Below, in pieces: positions 24,046-34,328 of a DNA stretch of 64,000 bases (the stretch's first letter is position 1; every line of letters begins with the position of its first letter). The translations under genes and the position numbers were made by a program. This DNA is from Hyunsoonleella ulvae. GTDB lineage: Bacteria > Bacteroidota > Bacteroidia > Flavobacteriales > Flavobacteriaceae. The stretch is taken from contig NZ_JAEPJQ010000001.1 in the NCBI RefSeq assembly GCF_016827605.1, forward strand, positions 1,116,001 to 1,180,000. The letters run 5' to 3'. Under the pieces are notes generated by a model. The model had not been told where the DNA came from, did not search any database, and saw nothing but the letters and a program-made list of their open reading frames with translations.

Positions 24046-25986
24046 ATGCTAGACCAAAAACGTGTTGTAATAGATTATGTATCGCCAAGCGTAAACTGTG
24101 GTACATTTCATATAAAACGTGTTGTAAACGAAATTGTAAATGTAAGAGCTTTTATTCTTGCCGATGGCCATGATGTTTTAGGAGCTTCAGTATTATACAA
24201 GCACGAAAAAGAAAAAACCTGGAAAGAAACCCGAATGCAGCTAGATTTTAATAATGAATGGCAGGCATCTTTTACAGTAGAAAAACAAGGGTTTTATACC
24301 TATAAAGTAGAGGCTTGGGTAGATTATGCACTAAATTGGCAACATGGTATTATTAGAAAAATTGAAGATAACCAATATGTTATTTCTGAACTACTAGAAG
24401 GTGCCGAATACATTAATCAGATTTTAAAAAAAGTATCTTCAAAAGAGGACAAAGCCTACTTAAAACATCTTGAAACTATTTTTAAGAATGAGCAAACCTA
24501 CGGAGAGGCAATTAACGAAGCCATTTCAGATAAACTTCATGATATTTTCTATAATAACCCTATTAAATTTCTAGAAAACACCTCAAACCCCTACAAGGTT
24601 TATGTGGATAGAAAAAAAGCACGGTTTAGCACATGGTATGAGTTTTTCCCACGTTCAGCTTCCGAGCATGAAGGTGTACACGGTACTTTTAAAGACTGTG
24701 AGCGTTTACTCCCTAGGATAAAAAATATGGGGTTTGATGTTGTTTATCTACCCCCAATACATCCCATTGGAGAAGTAAACCGTAAGGGAAAAAACAATAC
24801 TACTGAAGCCAAAGAAGACGATGTAGGTTCTACTTGGGGCGTAGGTTCCAAGCTTGGTGGGCATAAAGCTATTCATCCTCAATTAGGAAATTTAGATGAC
24901 TTTAAAGCTTTAGTAAAAAAGGCTAAAGAGCAAGATTTAGAAATTGCCATGGACTATGCTTTGCAAGCAGCTCCAGACCACCCTTGGGTAAAAGAACACC
25001 CAAAATGGTTTAAATGGCGACCCGATGGCACTGTACAATATGCAGAAAACCCACCAAAAAAATACCAGGATATTTTACCAATATATTGGGAAAGTGAAGA
25101 ATACAAAGCCCTTTGGGAAGAATGCTTAGATATTTTAATGCATTGGATTGATTGTGGCATAGAAATATTTAGAGTTGATAATCCACATACCAAGCCCTTT
25201 TACTTCTGGAATTGGATAATTACCAAAGTAAAAGAAAAACATCCCAATATCATCTTTTTAGCAGAAGCATTCACAGCACCAAAAGTAATGCAACAACTCG
25301 CAAAACAAGGGTACACACAATCCTACACCTACTTTACATGGCGTAACAATAAACACGAATTAATTGAGTATGTAGAGGAGTTAACCAAAACAGAGCTCAA
25401 AGAATACATGCAACCTAATTTCTGGCCTAACACCCCAGATATTAACCCGTTTCATCTGCAAGGCACCGGAGATTCTAAGCACATTCAACGTTATGCGCTT
25501 GCAGCGACACTAAGTTCTTCTATTGGTATCTATGGTCCTGTTTTTGAATATATGCTATCCGATTCCCTATTAGGAAAAGAAGAGTATTTAAATTCTGAAA
25601 AATTTCAAATAACACATTACGACTGGACGATACAAAACAAACTAACCACCGTTATAGCAAAAATAAATTATATCAGGCATCACAATGAAGCACTTCAGCA
25701 AACAAATAACATTAAATTCTGTTATGTTGAAAATGATAATTTAATTGCTTTCTACAAGTGGAATGAAGCTAAAACAAATCACATACTGGTTGTTATAAGC
25801 CTAGATCATCTCAATTCCCAACAAGGTACAATACAAATGCCTTTGCACGAACTTGGTGTACATGCTGGCCACAATATGGAGATGCATGATCTGATTACAG
25901 ACAATCGCTACAACTGGCATAATGAGTGGAATTTTGTGGAGCTACACCCTACATTACCATTTCATATATTTCAAATAAACAAGTAA
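24046..25986 (+). CDS. glgE: Alpha-1,4-glucan:maltose-1-phosphate maltosyltransferase (GlgE, GH13_3)
   Basis: 646 aa. It extends alpha-1,4-glucan using maltose-1-phosphate. An N-terminal beta domain (about 1-110), a helical insert and the GH13 catalytic barrel follow GlgE order: YEFFPRSA, VVYLPPIHPIGEVNRKGKNN, AMDYALQAAPDHPWV, FRVDNPHTKP with nucleophile Asp378, and FLAEAFTAPKVM with acid/base Glu407. The 29-residue spacing of these two equals that in Streptomyces GlgE. The length is normal. It sits between glgC and the maltokinase, a standard GlgE-pathway arrangement. Confidence 0.96.
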   Translation: MLDQKRVVIDYVSPSVNCGTFHIKRVVNEIVNVRAFILADGHDVLGASVLYKHEKEKTWKETRMQLDFNNEWQASFTVEKQGFYTYKVEAWVDYALNWQHGIIRKIEDNQYVISELLEGAEYINQILKKVSSKEDKAYLKHLETIFKNEQTYGEAINEAISDKLHDIFYNNPIKFLENTSNPYKVYVDRKKARFSTWYEFFPRSASEHEGVHGTFKDCERLLPRIKNMGFDVVYLPPIHPIGEVNRKGKNNTTEAKEDDVGSTWGVGSKLGGHKAIHPQLGNLDDFKALVKKAKEQDLEIAMDYALQAAPDHPWVKEHPKWFKWRPDGTVQYAENPPKKYQDILPIYWESEEYKALWEECLDILMHWIDCGIEIFRVDNPHTKPFYFWNWIITKVKEKHPNIIFLAEAFTAPKVMQQLAKQGYTQSYTYFTWRNNKHELIEYVEELTKTELKEYMQPNFWPNTPDINPFHLQGTGDSKHIQRYALAATLSSSIGIYGPVFEYMLSDSLLGKEEYLNSEKFQITHYDWTIQNKLTTVIAKINYIRHHNEALQQTNNIKFCYVENDNLIAFYKWNEAKTNHILVVISLDHLNSQQGTIQMPLHELGVHAGHNMEMHDLITDNRYNWHNEWNFVELHPTLPFHIFQINK

Positions 25987-25989
25987 TAT

Positions 25990-27612
25990 ATGGTTGAAAC
26001 CTCTTCTAAAAATAACGTAGAAACACCATGGGCTACTAATGTGGCTTGGGAGCAACTCCTTGACGATTCAAACTTTATGTCGGTGTTTCTTTCTGATATT
26101 TTAGAAGCGTATATTCAAAAACAACGATGGTATGGTGGTAAAGCAAGTAGGTTAAAATATATCGAGTTATCAGAATATTTCAGAATTCAACAAAATGAAG
26201 AGGTTTATTATGGTTTAATTCTGGAAGTTAATTTTGTTGAGGCGTTTTACCAACACTATTTTCTACCCATAGCTTTTGTAACACATGAAACCTTAGCAAA
26301 AAAAGACAGGATTTTACCCATTTCTATCAAAAGTAAAAAGGGGTACATAATAGACGCCGTAAATCTAGAATCCTTTAGAAAACTAGTTTTTGAGCGTATT
26401 CTAACTGCTGAACCTATCGACCTTACTAAAGTAAGATACCATAAAAGCGCACAACTAAAAGGAGCGTCTTACCAGTCCTCTAAATTTATGGGACTAGAGC
26501 AAAGCAATACATCAATAATTTATAATGATAGATATGTATTAAAGTTTTTTAGAAGGATATATTCAGATAAAAATCCCGATTACGAGATGAGTAGATACCT
26601 TTCTGAAAAACAAGGATTTACAAACACTCCGCCATATCTAGGAAGTATAAATATTATAGATTCTGAAAAAGATATCATTACCATTGCCTTGATGCAAAAG
26701 TTAATTCCCAATGAAGGAGACGCTTGGGATTATATGTTAAAAGAACTCCAAAAAATCTTTAAGGCATTTCTAGACAAGGGTATTTTATTGCATGATATTC
26801 CAAAAACAGAACGTTTTTTAAAGTTAAGCATCAATGATATGCCTCCCATTTTAATCGATTGGGTAGGACTTGATTTTTTAAAGAAAATCCAAACCTTAGC
26901 AAAACGTACAGCAGAAATGCACATAGCTTTGGGTTCTGAATTTGAGGAAATGGCTTTTACACCAACACATTACAATGGGGATTACGAAGTATGGCTAAAA
27001 AATAGATTACTCTATCAATTTCAAAATAGATTGAATACCATAGAAAACAATATGGGTAAACTTCAAGGAATGGCTTTGCAATTGGCCCAAGAGTTTTTAG
27101 ATAAAAAAAATAGCATCCGTAAACGCTTTGTAAATTTCGATTGGACAAAGTTAAAAGGCCAACGCATAAGAGTTCATGGAGACTACCATCTTGGACAAAT
27201 TCTGGTAAAAGATAACGATTTTTACATTTTAGATTTTGAAGGAGAACCAGAAAGTACAATTCGCGATAGAAAAGTTAAACAACCACCATTAAAAGATGTA
27301 GCAGGTTTATTTAGAAGCTTTCATTATGCAATTTACACGACCATTTTTAATCAATCAAAAGAAGATAATTCACCAGTACTTTTCGAAGCAGGAGAAGTCT
27401 TGTACGATTATATTATCGGACTCTTTTTAGGTACATACATTACTGAAGTAAGAAATGCCAATTTAAATATTGGTTACAACCAAGAACGCATATTTTTATT
27501 AAAATACGCCTTACTAGAAAAGGCTGTTTACGAGTTAGGTTACGAGCTTAATTCTCGCCCTGGGTGGGCAATTATTCCTTTAAAGGGAATTTCAAACATT
27601 ATAAACAACTAA
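25990..27612 (+). CDS. mak: Maltokinase (Mak/Pep2)
   Basis: 540 aa. ATP-dependent phosphorylation of maltose to maltose-1-phosphate for GlgE. The N-terminal cap begins around QKQRWYGGKASRLKYIEL. The aminoglycoside-phosphotransferase-like core shows IRVHGDYHLGQILVKDNDFYILDFEGEP, with the catalytic Asp in HGDYH and the metal-binding Asp in DFEGEP. The gene begins 3 bases after the glgE stop, so expression is coupled. In many bacteria Pep2 is fused to or next to TreS, which supplies maltose from trehalose; no treS lies in this window. Confidence 0.92.
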   Translation: MVETSSKNNVETPWATNVAWEQLLDDSNFMSVFLSDILEAYIQKQRWYGGKASRLKYIELSEYFRIQQNEEVYYGLILEVNFVEAFYQHYFLPIAFVTHETLAKKDRILPISIKSKKGYIIDAVNLESFRKLVFERILTAEPIDLTKVRYHKSAQLKGASYQSSKFMGLEQSNTSIIYNDRYVLKFFRRIYSDKNPDYEMSRYLSEKQGFTNTPPYLGSINIIDSEKDIITIALMQKLIPNEGDAWDYMLKELQKIFKAFLDKGILLHDIPKTERFLKLSINDMPPILIDWVGLDFLKKIQTLAKRTAEMHIALGSEFEEMAFTPTHYNGDYEVWLKNRLLYQFQNRLNTIENNMGKLQGMALQLAQEFLDKKNSIRKRFVNFDWTKLKGQRIRVHGDYHLGQILVKDNDFYILDFEGEPESTIRDRKVKQPPLKDVAGLFRSFHYAIYTTIFNQSKEDNSPVLFEAGEVLYDYIIGLFLGTYITEVRNANLNIGYNQERIFLLKYALLEKAVYELGYELNSRPGWAIIPLKGISNIINN

Positions 27613-27621
27613 CAACAAACC

Positions 27622-29532
27622 ATGGCACACGTTAAACCTTACAGTTTATTTACAGAATTTGATATTAATTTATTTAAAGCAGGAAAACATTTTAGATTAT
27701 ACGAAAAATTTGGATCACACCTTGTAACCGTTGATGGTATTGAAGGTGTATATTTTGCTGTCTGGGCACCAAGTGCTAAACAAGTATCTGTAATTGGAGA
27801 TTTTAATTATTGGATGGAAGGCGAACATCAATTAAACGTACGTTGGGATTCTAGCGGTATTTGGGAAGGGTTTATACCAATGGTAGGCAAAGGTGCTATT
27901 TACAAATATAAAATTCAAAGCCATCATAATGATGTAAAAACAGAAAAGGCAGATCCTTATGCAAGACGCAGTGAACATCCACCTAAAACAGCATCCATTG
28001 TTTGGGATGATACTTATAAGTGGAAGGATAGCAAATGGATGAAAACCCGTAAAAAAAACAATGCTATAGATGCGCCTTATTCTGTTTATGAAGTACACTT
28101 AGGCTCTTGGAAAAAGCATGTAGAGGAAAACAGATTTATGTCTTATTTTGAGCTTGCCGATGAACTGGTAAGCTATGTAAAAGAAATGAATTTTACTCAT
28201 GTAGAATTAATGCCCATAATGGAATACCCTTACGACCCATCTTGGGGGTATCAAATAACAGGCTATTTTGCACCTACATCACGCTATGGTTATCCAGAAG
28301 AATTTAAATATTTAGTAGATAAACTACACCAAAACGATATAGGAATAATACTAGATTGGGTACCATCTCACTTCCCTGAAGATGCTCATGGCTTAGGCTT
28401 TTTTGATGGTTCGCATCTATATGAACACCCAGATAAGCGTAAAGGATACCATCAAGATTGGAAAAGTTTAATTTTTAATTATGAGCGTAACGAAGTACGA
28501 TCCTTCTTGATAAGTAATGCCATTTTCTGGTTAGATCAATATCATGCAGACGGTTTGCGTGTAGACGCTGTGGCATCTATGCTATTCTTAGACTATTCCA
28601 GAGAAGATGGCGAATGGGAACCTAATATTTATGGCGGACGTGAGAACCTAGCAGTTATAGACTTCTTAAAACAATTAAATGAAGAAGTATATGCATCTTT
28701 CCCAGATGTACAAACCATTGCAGAAGAGTCTACCGCATTCCCAATGGTATCTAAACCAACATTTTCAGGAGGCTTAGGCTTTGGTATGAAGTGGATGATG
28801 GGGTGGATGCACGATACTCTAGAATACTTTAAAAAAGACCCTGTTTATAGAAAATACCATCATAACGAGATTACTTTTAGTTTAGCTTATGCCTTTACAG
28901 AAAATTTTATGTTACCGCTGTCTCATGATGAAGTTGTTTACGGTAAAAATTCAATTTTAGGAAGAATGCCCGGAGATGAGTGGCAACGCTTTGCCAATTT
29001 AAGGCTATTGTATGGATATATGTTTACCCATCCCGGTACCAAGCTGTTATTTATGGGTGGCGAATTTGGTCAGTATAACGAATGGGATTTTCAAGGTAGT
29101 TTAGATTGGAACTTGCTAGATTTTAAACCACATAAAGACATGCAGAACTATTTTAAACACTTAAACGGATTATACAAGTCTACACCTGCACTATATGAAA
29201 AAGGCTTTGATCATGAAGGTTTTGAATGGATTAGCTACGGTGATCACGAAAATTGTGTAATCTCCTATATACGAAAAGGGTATAATGATGAAGACAATGT
29301 GGCTGTAGTTTGTAATTTAACGCCATCTGTTCGCAAAAGCTACAAGATTGGGGTTAATGCAAAAGGGAAGCTTATTGAAATTTTTAACAGCGATGCCAAA
29401 GCATTTGGTGGTAGTGGCGTTGCAAATGCAAAACAAATTACTATTAAAAAATCAGAATGGAATGGTAAAGCCTATTCAGCAGAAATAACTTTACCACCAT
29501 TAGCTGTAACTGTTTTTAAATTTAAAGCTTAA
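27622..29532 (+). CDS. glgB: 1,4-alpha-glucan branching enzyme
   Basis: 636 aa. It makes alpha-1,6 branches in glycogen. An N-terminal CBM48 (about 20-110, YFAVWAPSAKQVSVIGDFNYW) is followed by the GH13 barrel with VELMPIMEYPYDPSWGYQ, DGLRVDAVASM (nucleophile Asp315), TIAEESTAFP (acid/base Glu368) and LSHDEVVYGK. The Asp-Glu spacing of 53 is the same as in E. coli GlgB. The first N-terminal module of the longer E. coli enzyme is absent, as is common. It is the last gene of the tight glycogen operon. Confidence 0.96.
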   Translation: MAHVKPYSLFTEFDINLFKAGKHFRLYEKFGSHLVTVDGIEGVYFAVWAPSAKQVSVIGDFNYWMEGEHQLNVRWDSSGIWEGFIPMVGKGAIYKYKIQSHHNDVKTEKADPYARRSEHPPKTASIVWDDTYKWKDSKWMKTRKKNNAIDAPYSVYEVHLGSWKKHVEENRFMSYFELADELVSYVKEMNFTHVELMPIMEYPYDPSWGYQITGYFAPTSRYGYPEEFKYLVDKLHQNDIGIILDWVPSHFPEDAHGLGFFDGSHLYEHPDKRKGYHQDWKSLIFNYERNEVRSFLISNAIFWLDQYHADGLRVDAVASMLFLDYSREDGEWEPNIYGGRENLAVIDFLKQLNEEVYASFPDVQTIAEESTAFPMVSKPTFSGGLGFGMKWMMGWMHDTLEYFKKDPVYRKYHHNEITFSLAYAFTENFMLPLSHDEVVYGKNSILGRMPGDEWQRFANLRLLYGYMFTHPGTKLLFMGGEFGQYNEWDFQGSLDWNLLDFKPHKDMQNYFKHLNGLYKSTPALYEKGFDHEGFEWISYGDHENCVISYIRKGYNDEDNVAVVCNLTPSVRKSYKIGVNAKGKLIEIFNSDAKAFGGSGVANAKQITIKKSEWNGKAYSAEITLPPLAVTVFKFKA

Positions 29533-29543
29533 TATTTTTAAAG

Positions 29544-29590
29544 CAAGCCATAGTCAAAATAGAAAAAATTACGCCTGTGGCTTGTTGATT
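29544..29590 (+). terminator. Probable terminator of the glycogen operon
   Basis: CAAGCCATAG (29544-29553) pairs with CTGTGGCTTG (29575-29584) in a 10-bp stem with one G-U pair and a 21-base loop. The T tail is weak. The remaining ~250 bases up to the GH31 gene are AT-rich with nothing else recognised. Confidence 0.4.
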
Positions 29591-29837
29591 ATTCTGACGC
29601 ACAGTGTGTTGTGTTTTTAATTTTATTTTTTCCTTCTAAAATTGCTATCAATTTTATCTCTCATTTAGCTATAAATAGCATAAAAAAGTATGCATTTTGC
29701 GCGCAATTAGTAATTCCCTAAATTTTTATCAGTTTATTTAAGTTCTGTTCTCTTTTTTAATGATTTTTTTACTGAAATGAAACTTCATAAACACCTAAAA
29801 TTTAGTACTTTCGTTGATTAATTTTAATACCAATACC

Positions 29838-32240
29838 ATGATATTAAATACAGAATTAGAATATAAAGGGAATTTATTTCCTTCCAAAATAGTTAAATAC
29901 GAAAAAAACCTTAACGTTCTCTCATTTACTGCCGAAAACGGTGTTGTTTTAGAAGTTACAGTACGTCGCGACAGTATTTTACGTTTTCGATTTACAACTA
30001 CTGGTATTTTTGAAAATGATTTTTCTTATGCCATTACAAAATACTCTAGTAGAGGATATAACCATCTGGAGGTAACTGAAGATGACGATAGCTACATCAT
30101 CACAACATCAAAGTTAATTTGTAAAATTTCAAAAACAGATCTAAGAGCTTCTATTTTTGATGCCAAAGACAATACTTTAATTTGCGAAGACGAACTTGGT
30201 TTCCATTGGGAAGAAAGCTATGAGTTTGGTGGCGATGTTGTAAAAATGTCTAAAACATCACAACCAGGAGAAAGTTTTTACGGTTTAGGTGATAAACCTG
30301 TAGATAATAACCTTAAAGGCAAGCGTTTTGAAAATTGGGTAACAGATTCTTATGCCTATGGAAGGGAAACAGATCCAATCTATAAGGCAATCCCGTTCTA
30401 CACCGCATTACATCATTCAAAAGCTTACGGTGTATTTTTCGATAATACATTCCGTACGTTTTTCGACTTCTGTCACGAACGTAGAAATATTACAAGTTTT
30501 TGGGCTCATGGTGGGGAAATGAATTATTACTTTATTTATGGTCCTGAAATGTCTGAAGTTGTTGCTAACTATACAGATTTAACAGGAAAACCTCATGAAA
30601 TGCCTGCTTTATGGGCTTTGGGTTATCACCAATGTAAATGGAGCTACTACCCGGAATCTAACGTAAAAGAAATTACTGCAAAGTTTAGGGAATTACAGAT
30701 TCCATGTGACGCCATATACTTAGATATTGATTACATGGAAGGCTTTAGGTGTTTTACTTGGAGTAAGGAATATTTCCCAGATCCTAAACGCATGGTAAAA
30801 GAGCTGGCTGACGATGGTTTTAAAACTATTGTGATTATAGATCCGGGGATTAAGATAGATATGGATTACTCTGTGTTTAAAGAAGGCTTAGAAAACGATT
30901 ATTTCTGTAAACGTGCTGATGGTCCGTACATGAAAGGAAAAGTATGGCCTGGTGAGTGTTATTTCCCAGATTTTACAAAACCAGAAGTAAGGGATTGGTG
31001 GTCTGATTTATTTAAGGAACTTATTGAAGATATAGGCGTAAAAGGTGTGTGGAATGATATGAACGAACCTGCTGTAATGGACGTTCCTGGAAAAACTTTT
31101 CCTAATGATGTAAGACACGATTACGATGGAAACCCTTGTAGCCATAGAAAAGCACACAATGTTTATGGTATGCAAATGGCACGAGCTACATACCAAGGCT
31201 TAAAAAAGTTTTCGTATCCTAAACGCCCTTTTGTAATTACTAGAGCGGCATACTCAGGAACCCAACGTTATACCTCAAGCTGGACAGGTGATAATATAGC
31301 AACATGGGATCATTTAAATATTGCGAACCTGCAAGCACAACGTATGGCCATGTCTGGATTCTCATTTGTAGGGTCTGATATTGGTGGTTTTGCAGAACAA
31401 CCTAATGGGGAGCTTTATGCTCGTTGGATCCAGTTAGGGATTTTCCATCCATTCTGTAGAACACACTCTTCTGGAGACCATGGAGATCAAGAGCCTTGGG
31501 CTTTTGGAGAAACGATAACCAATGTAGTGCGTAAGTTTATAGAATTAAGATATCAGTTACTACCGTACTTGTATACAGCATTTTGGCGTTACGCCGAAGA
31601 AGGTATTCCTATCTTAAAATCGTTGGTACTTTACGATCAAGAAGATCCACAAACGCATTACAGAAATGATGAGTTTGTTTTTGGAGAGAAAATTTTGGTT
31701 TGTCCTGTAAATGGCCCTAATCAAAAAGGAAGACGTATGTATGTCCCAAGAGGTAATTGGTATAATTTCTGGACGGATGAATTAGTTACTGGTGGTCAAG
31801 AAATATGGGTAGATGCAGATTTAGACAGTATGCCTATTTTTGTAAAAAAAGGTGCTATTATTCCAAAATACCCGATACAACAATACGTAGGTGAGAAAAC
31901 CATTGATGAATTACTTTTAGATGTGTACTACACCGAAGGTAAGGAAGAGTCTATGGTTTATGAAGATGCTGGCGACGGTTACGACTATATAAAGGGTAGA
32001 TATAGCTTGCGCAGTTTTAAACTTCTTGGAAAGAAAAAAGAACTTATCATTCAGCAACACAAAACAGGTAAATTCACAACTACCTATAAAACCTTTAAAT
32101 TAGACTTACACGGGCTACCGTTTAAGATTAAAAAGGTACAAGTGGATAATGAAGATATACCTTTAAAAGACTTAAAAATAAACGGTGACAACTCTTTAAC
32201 CCTAACAAAGGAGTTTACGGAGTTACATATTGTTGGGTAA
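29838..32240 (+). CDS. GH31 alpha-glucosidase
   Basis: 800 aa from ATG 29838; a TTG at 29814 would add only 8 residues without improving the N-terminus. Cytoplasmic, with no signal peptide. An N-terminal beta-sandwich (about 1-230) is followed by the GH31 barrel with LGYHQCKWSYYPE, AIYLDIDYMEGFRCFTW, GVWNDMNEPAVM (nucleophile Asp407) and SWTGDNIATWDHL (acid/base Asp485), then GSDIGGFAEQPNGELYARW and C-terminal beta domains. It hydrolyses alpha-linked glucose from oligosaccharide ends. Its position 305 bases after glgB suggests a role in turnover of the glucan made by the operon. Confidence 0.94.
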   Translation: MILNTELEYKGNLFPSKIVKYEKNLNVLSFTAENGVVLEVTVRRDSILRFRFTTTGIFENDFSYAITKYSSRGYNHLEVTEDDDSYIITTSKLICKISKTDLRASIFDAKDNTLICEDELGFHWEESYEFGGDVVKMSKTSQPGESFYGLGDKPVDNNLKGKRFENWVTDSYAYGRETDPIYKAIPFYTALHHSKAYGVFFDNTFRTFFDFCHERRNITSFWAHGGEMNYYFIYGPEMSEVVANYTDLTGKPHEMPALWALGYHQCKWSYYPESNVKEITAKFRELQIPCDAIYLDIDYMEGFRCFTWSKEYFPDPKRMVKELADDGFKTIVIIDPGIKIDMDYSVFKEGLENDYFCKRADGPYMKGKVWPGECYFPDFTKPEVRDWWSDLFKELIEDIGVKGVWNDMNEPAVMDVPGKTFPNDVRHDYDGNPCSHRKAHNVYGMQMARATYQGLKKFSYPKRPFVITRAAYSGTQRYTSSWTGDNIATWDHLNIANLQAQRMAMSGFSFVGSDIGGFAEQPNGELYARWIQLGIFHPFCRTHSSGDHGDQEPWAFGETITNVVRKFIELRYQLLPYLYTAFWRYAEEGIPILKSLVLYDQEDPQTHYRNDEFVFGEKILVCPVNGPNQKGRRMYVPRGNWYNFWTDELVTGGQEIWVDADLDSMPIFVKKGAIIPKYPIQQYVGEKTIDELLLDVYYTEGKEESMVYEDAGDGYDYIKGRYSLRSFKLLGKKKELIIQQHKTGKFTTTYKTFKLDLHGLPFKIKKVQVDNEDIPLKDLKINGDNSLTLTKEFTELHIVG

Positions 32241-32261
32241 ACATCTTGTGAATTAAAAAGC

Positions 32262-32286
32262 AAAAGCCTCCAATTAGGAGGCTTTT
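32262..32286. terminator. Bidirectional terminator between GH31 and antiporter genes
   Basis: AAAAGCCTCC, loop AATTA, GGAGGCTTTT: a perfect 10-bp stem with A and T tracts on both sides, placed between convergent genes. Confidence 0.85.
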
Positions 32287-32308
32287 TTTATTAAAAAATG
32301 TGTTTTGT

Positions 32309-34162
32309 TTATTTTTTAGCCTTAGCAGCAACAGTTTTACTATCAATTGATTTACCCAAGTACACAAATTTGTAACCCTCACCAACGTTCTCAATCGCTT
32401 TATTATGGGAAGATATTACTTCAAGTACTCCTTTTTTATCTTTTACAAGAAGTGGTATCATATCTTCCTGTGCTTTAGTTATCTCTATGAGTTCTTCATA
32501 ATGTGCTCTGCTGTTAATATCTGTTTCATGTATTTCAGGAAATTTTCGGGACACCTCGGTTAAAGAGCTAAAATCATCTGTTGGAGAAAATAAGGCTTCC
32601 TTTGGTATGCTGTCAGGATCATCAATTTCATCAGAAGTAATCAATCTAAAGTAACCACTCTCCCCAAACTGGCCCCTAAAACGGTTTATGGCGTAATTAT
32701 TTATGTCTTTACTCCCTGTTAGTGCCATTAAAAAACCTACATCACTAAGCTCTATATTGTTGTTTAATTCTTCAGAATAAATATCAGTATTAATGGCATC
32801 TAAGCCTTGTTCTTGTGCTATTTGTATATTGGTTTGGTTGCTGTCTATAAGTACTACATGCCTTCCATTATTTTCTAAATAGTCGCCAATAAGTCTAGCA
32901 AACGGGGATGCACCAACTATTAAAATACCTTCAGAGCGCTTAAGGAACACACCAACTATTTTAGCAAAAAAACGAGCAGTAGTTGCATTTAACAATACGG
33001 TGCCAAGCACAATCATAAATACTAAAGGTGTAATATATTCAGCTCCTTGCACACCCTGTTTTATAAGCTTACTTCCAAATAAAGAAGCTATACCCGCAGC
33101 TACAATACCTCGCGGGCCAACCCAGCTAATAAAAAGTTTTTCATTAAATTTTAGCTTAGAGCCTTGTGTACTTGCAAAAACAGCTAATGGCCTTATTAAA
33201 AACACTACCAAGCCAAATAAAGCCGCTGTTTTCCATGTATACAGCAGTCGCATATCTTCTATATTGATATTAGCTGCTAAAAGGATAAATAAAATTGAAA
33301 TAAGCAGTACACTCAACGATTCTTTAAAGTATAAGAGCTCCTTAATACTTTCTAATTTTCCATTACCCAATACCATACCCATTACAACTACGGCCAATAA
33401 GCCAGATTCGTGTGCAAAAATTTCAGACTCTACAAACACCAAAAGAACAGCAGATAAGGACACTACATTTAATAAATAGTGCGGAATGAGTTTCTTATTA
33501 ACCGCAAAAGCCAGCGCATGTGCAAACGTAAAACCAAACGTTGTACCAAAAAGCAAAATTTTTCCAAATTCTATAAGTGCTGTTTTAGTAAAACCACTAT
33601 CTCCTCCTACGCTAATAAACTCAAAAACTAAAACCGCAACTAATGCACCAATAGGATCTATCAAAATACCCTCCCATTTTAAAACCGTAGATATATCTTT
33701 TTTAAGAGGTATATTTCTAAGAATGGGGGTAATTACTGTTGGTCCTGTAACTATTATTAAACCCGAAAACAATAAGGACAACTCCCAACTTAAGTTAAAA
33801 ATAAAGTAAGCTAAAGCACCTGCACCAAAAAAAGTAATGGCAGAGCCTAGAGTAATTAACTTCGTTATTACAGGCCCAACGTTTCGTATTTCAGAGCGTT
33901 TAAGTGTAAGCCCACCTTCAAAAAGAATGATACTAATGGCTAAAGACACAAAATAGTACAGGCCTTCTCCTGGAAACAGGCCCTTTTCCCCATTCCAAAT
34001 AGGTTCTATCCATTTAGTACCATCTTCACTTAAAAACTCAGAGGCTATGGGGCCTACCAATAATCCTATCAAGATTAATGGAAGTATAGCAGGAATCTTA
34101 AGTTTCCAAGCTACCCATTGTGCCAAAATTCCAAGAATAATAATGCCCGCAAGTTCTAGCAT
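32309..34162 (-). CDS. CPA1-type cation:proton antiporter with RCK/TrkA-N domain
   Basis: 617 aa. About 12 transmembrane helices (residues 1-400) of the NhaP/CPA1 type, including the SFSG-like ITFFGAG and GPTVITPILRN segments and ISWVGPRGIVAAGIASLFG. A Rossmann RCK_N domain (about 410-520) carries GILIVGASPFARLIGDYL and VVLIDSNQTN, and a short RCK_C-like tail follows. It exchanges Na+ or K+ for protons, with nucleotide gating inferred from the RCK domain. It is monocistronic and divergent from the MBL-fold gene. NhaP2/CvrA-like annotation is possible; ion preference cannot be read from the sequence. Confidence 0.9.
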   Translation of the reverse strand: MLELAGIIILGILAQWVAWKLKIPAILPLILIGLLVGPIASEFLSEDGTKWIEPIWNGEKGLFPGEGLYYFVSLAISIILFEGGLTLKRSEIRNVGPVITKLITLGSAITFFGAGALAYFIFNLSWELSLLFSGLIIVTGPTVITPILRNIPLKKDISTVLKWEGILIDPIGALVAVLVFEFISVGGDSGFTKTALIEFGKILLFGTTFGFTFAHALAFAVNKKLIPHYLLNVVSLSAVLLVFVESEIFAHESGLLAVVVMGMVLGNGKLESIKELLYFKESLSVLLISILFILLAANINIEDMRLLYTWKTAALFGLVVFLIRPLAVFASTQGSKLKFNEKLFISWVGPRGIVAAGIASLFGSKLIKQGVQGAEYITPLVFMIVLGTVLLNATTARFFAKIVGVFLKRSEGILIVGASPFARLIGDYLENNGRHVVLIDSNQTNIQIAQEQGLDAINTDIYSEELNNNIELSDVGFLMALTGSKDINNYAINRFRGQFGESGYFRLITSDEIDDPDSIPKEALFSPTDDFSSLTEVSRKFPEIHETDINSRAHYEELIEITKAQEDMIPLLVKDKKGVLEVISSHNKAIENVGEGYKFVYLGKSIDSKTVAAKAKK

Positions 34163-34328
34163 AATATATTTGTTGGTTTCAATTTAAGTGAAAGCACAAG
34201 ATAATTCATATAATTGAAAAATCAATCTTTAAAAGTATAAGAATACACTTTTTTAAAAAAGGAGAGGTTTCTTAATAAATTCTTAAGTGTTTTTAACATT
34301 CTCATCTTATTTTGTAAATTCGTTCGCT

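Noticed and set aside
33000-33809. Two plus-strand frames (159 and 107 codons) inside the antiporter gene
   Set aside because: They are shadows of the transmembrane coding sequence on the minus strand, with Ser/Lys/Pro-rich composition and no motif.
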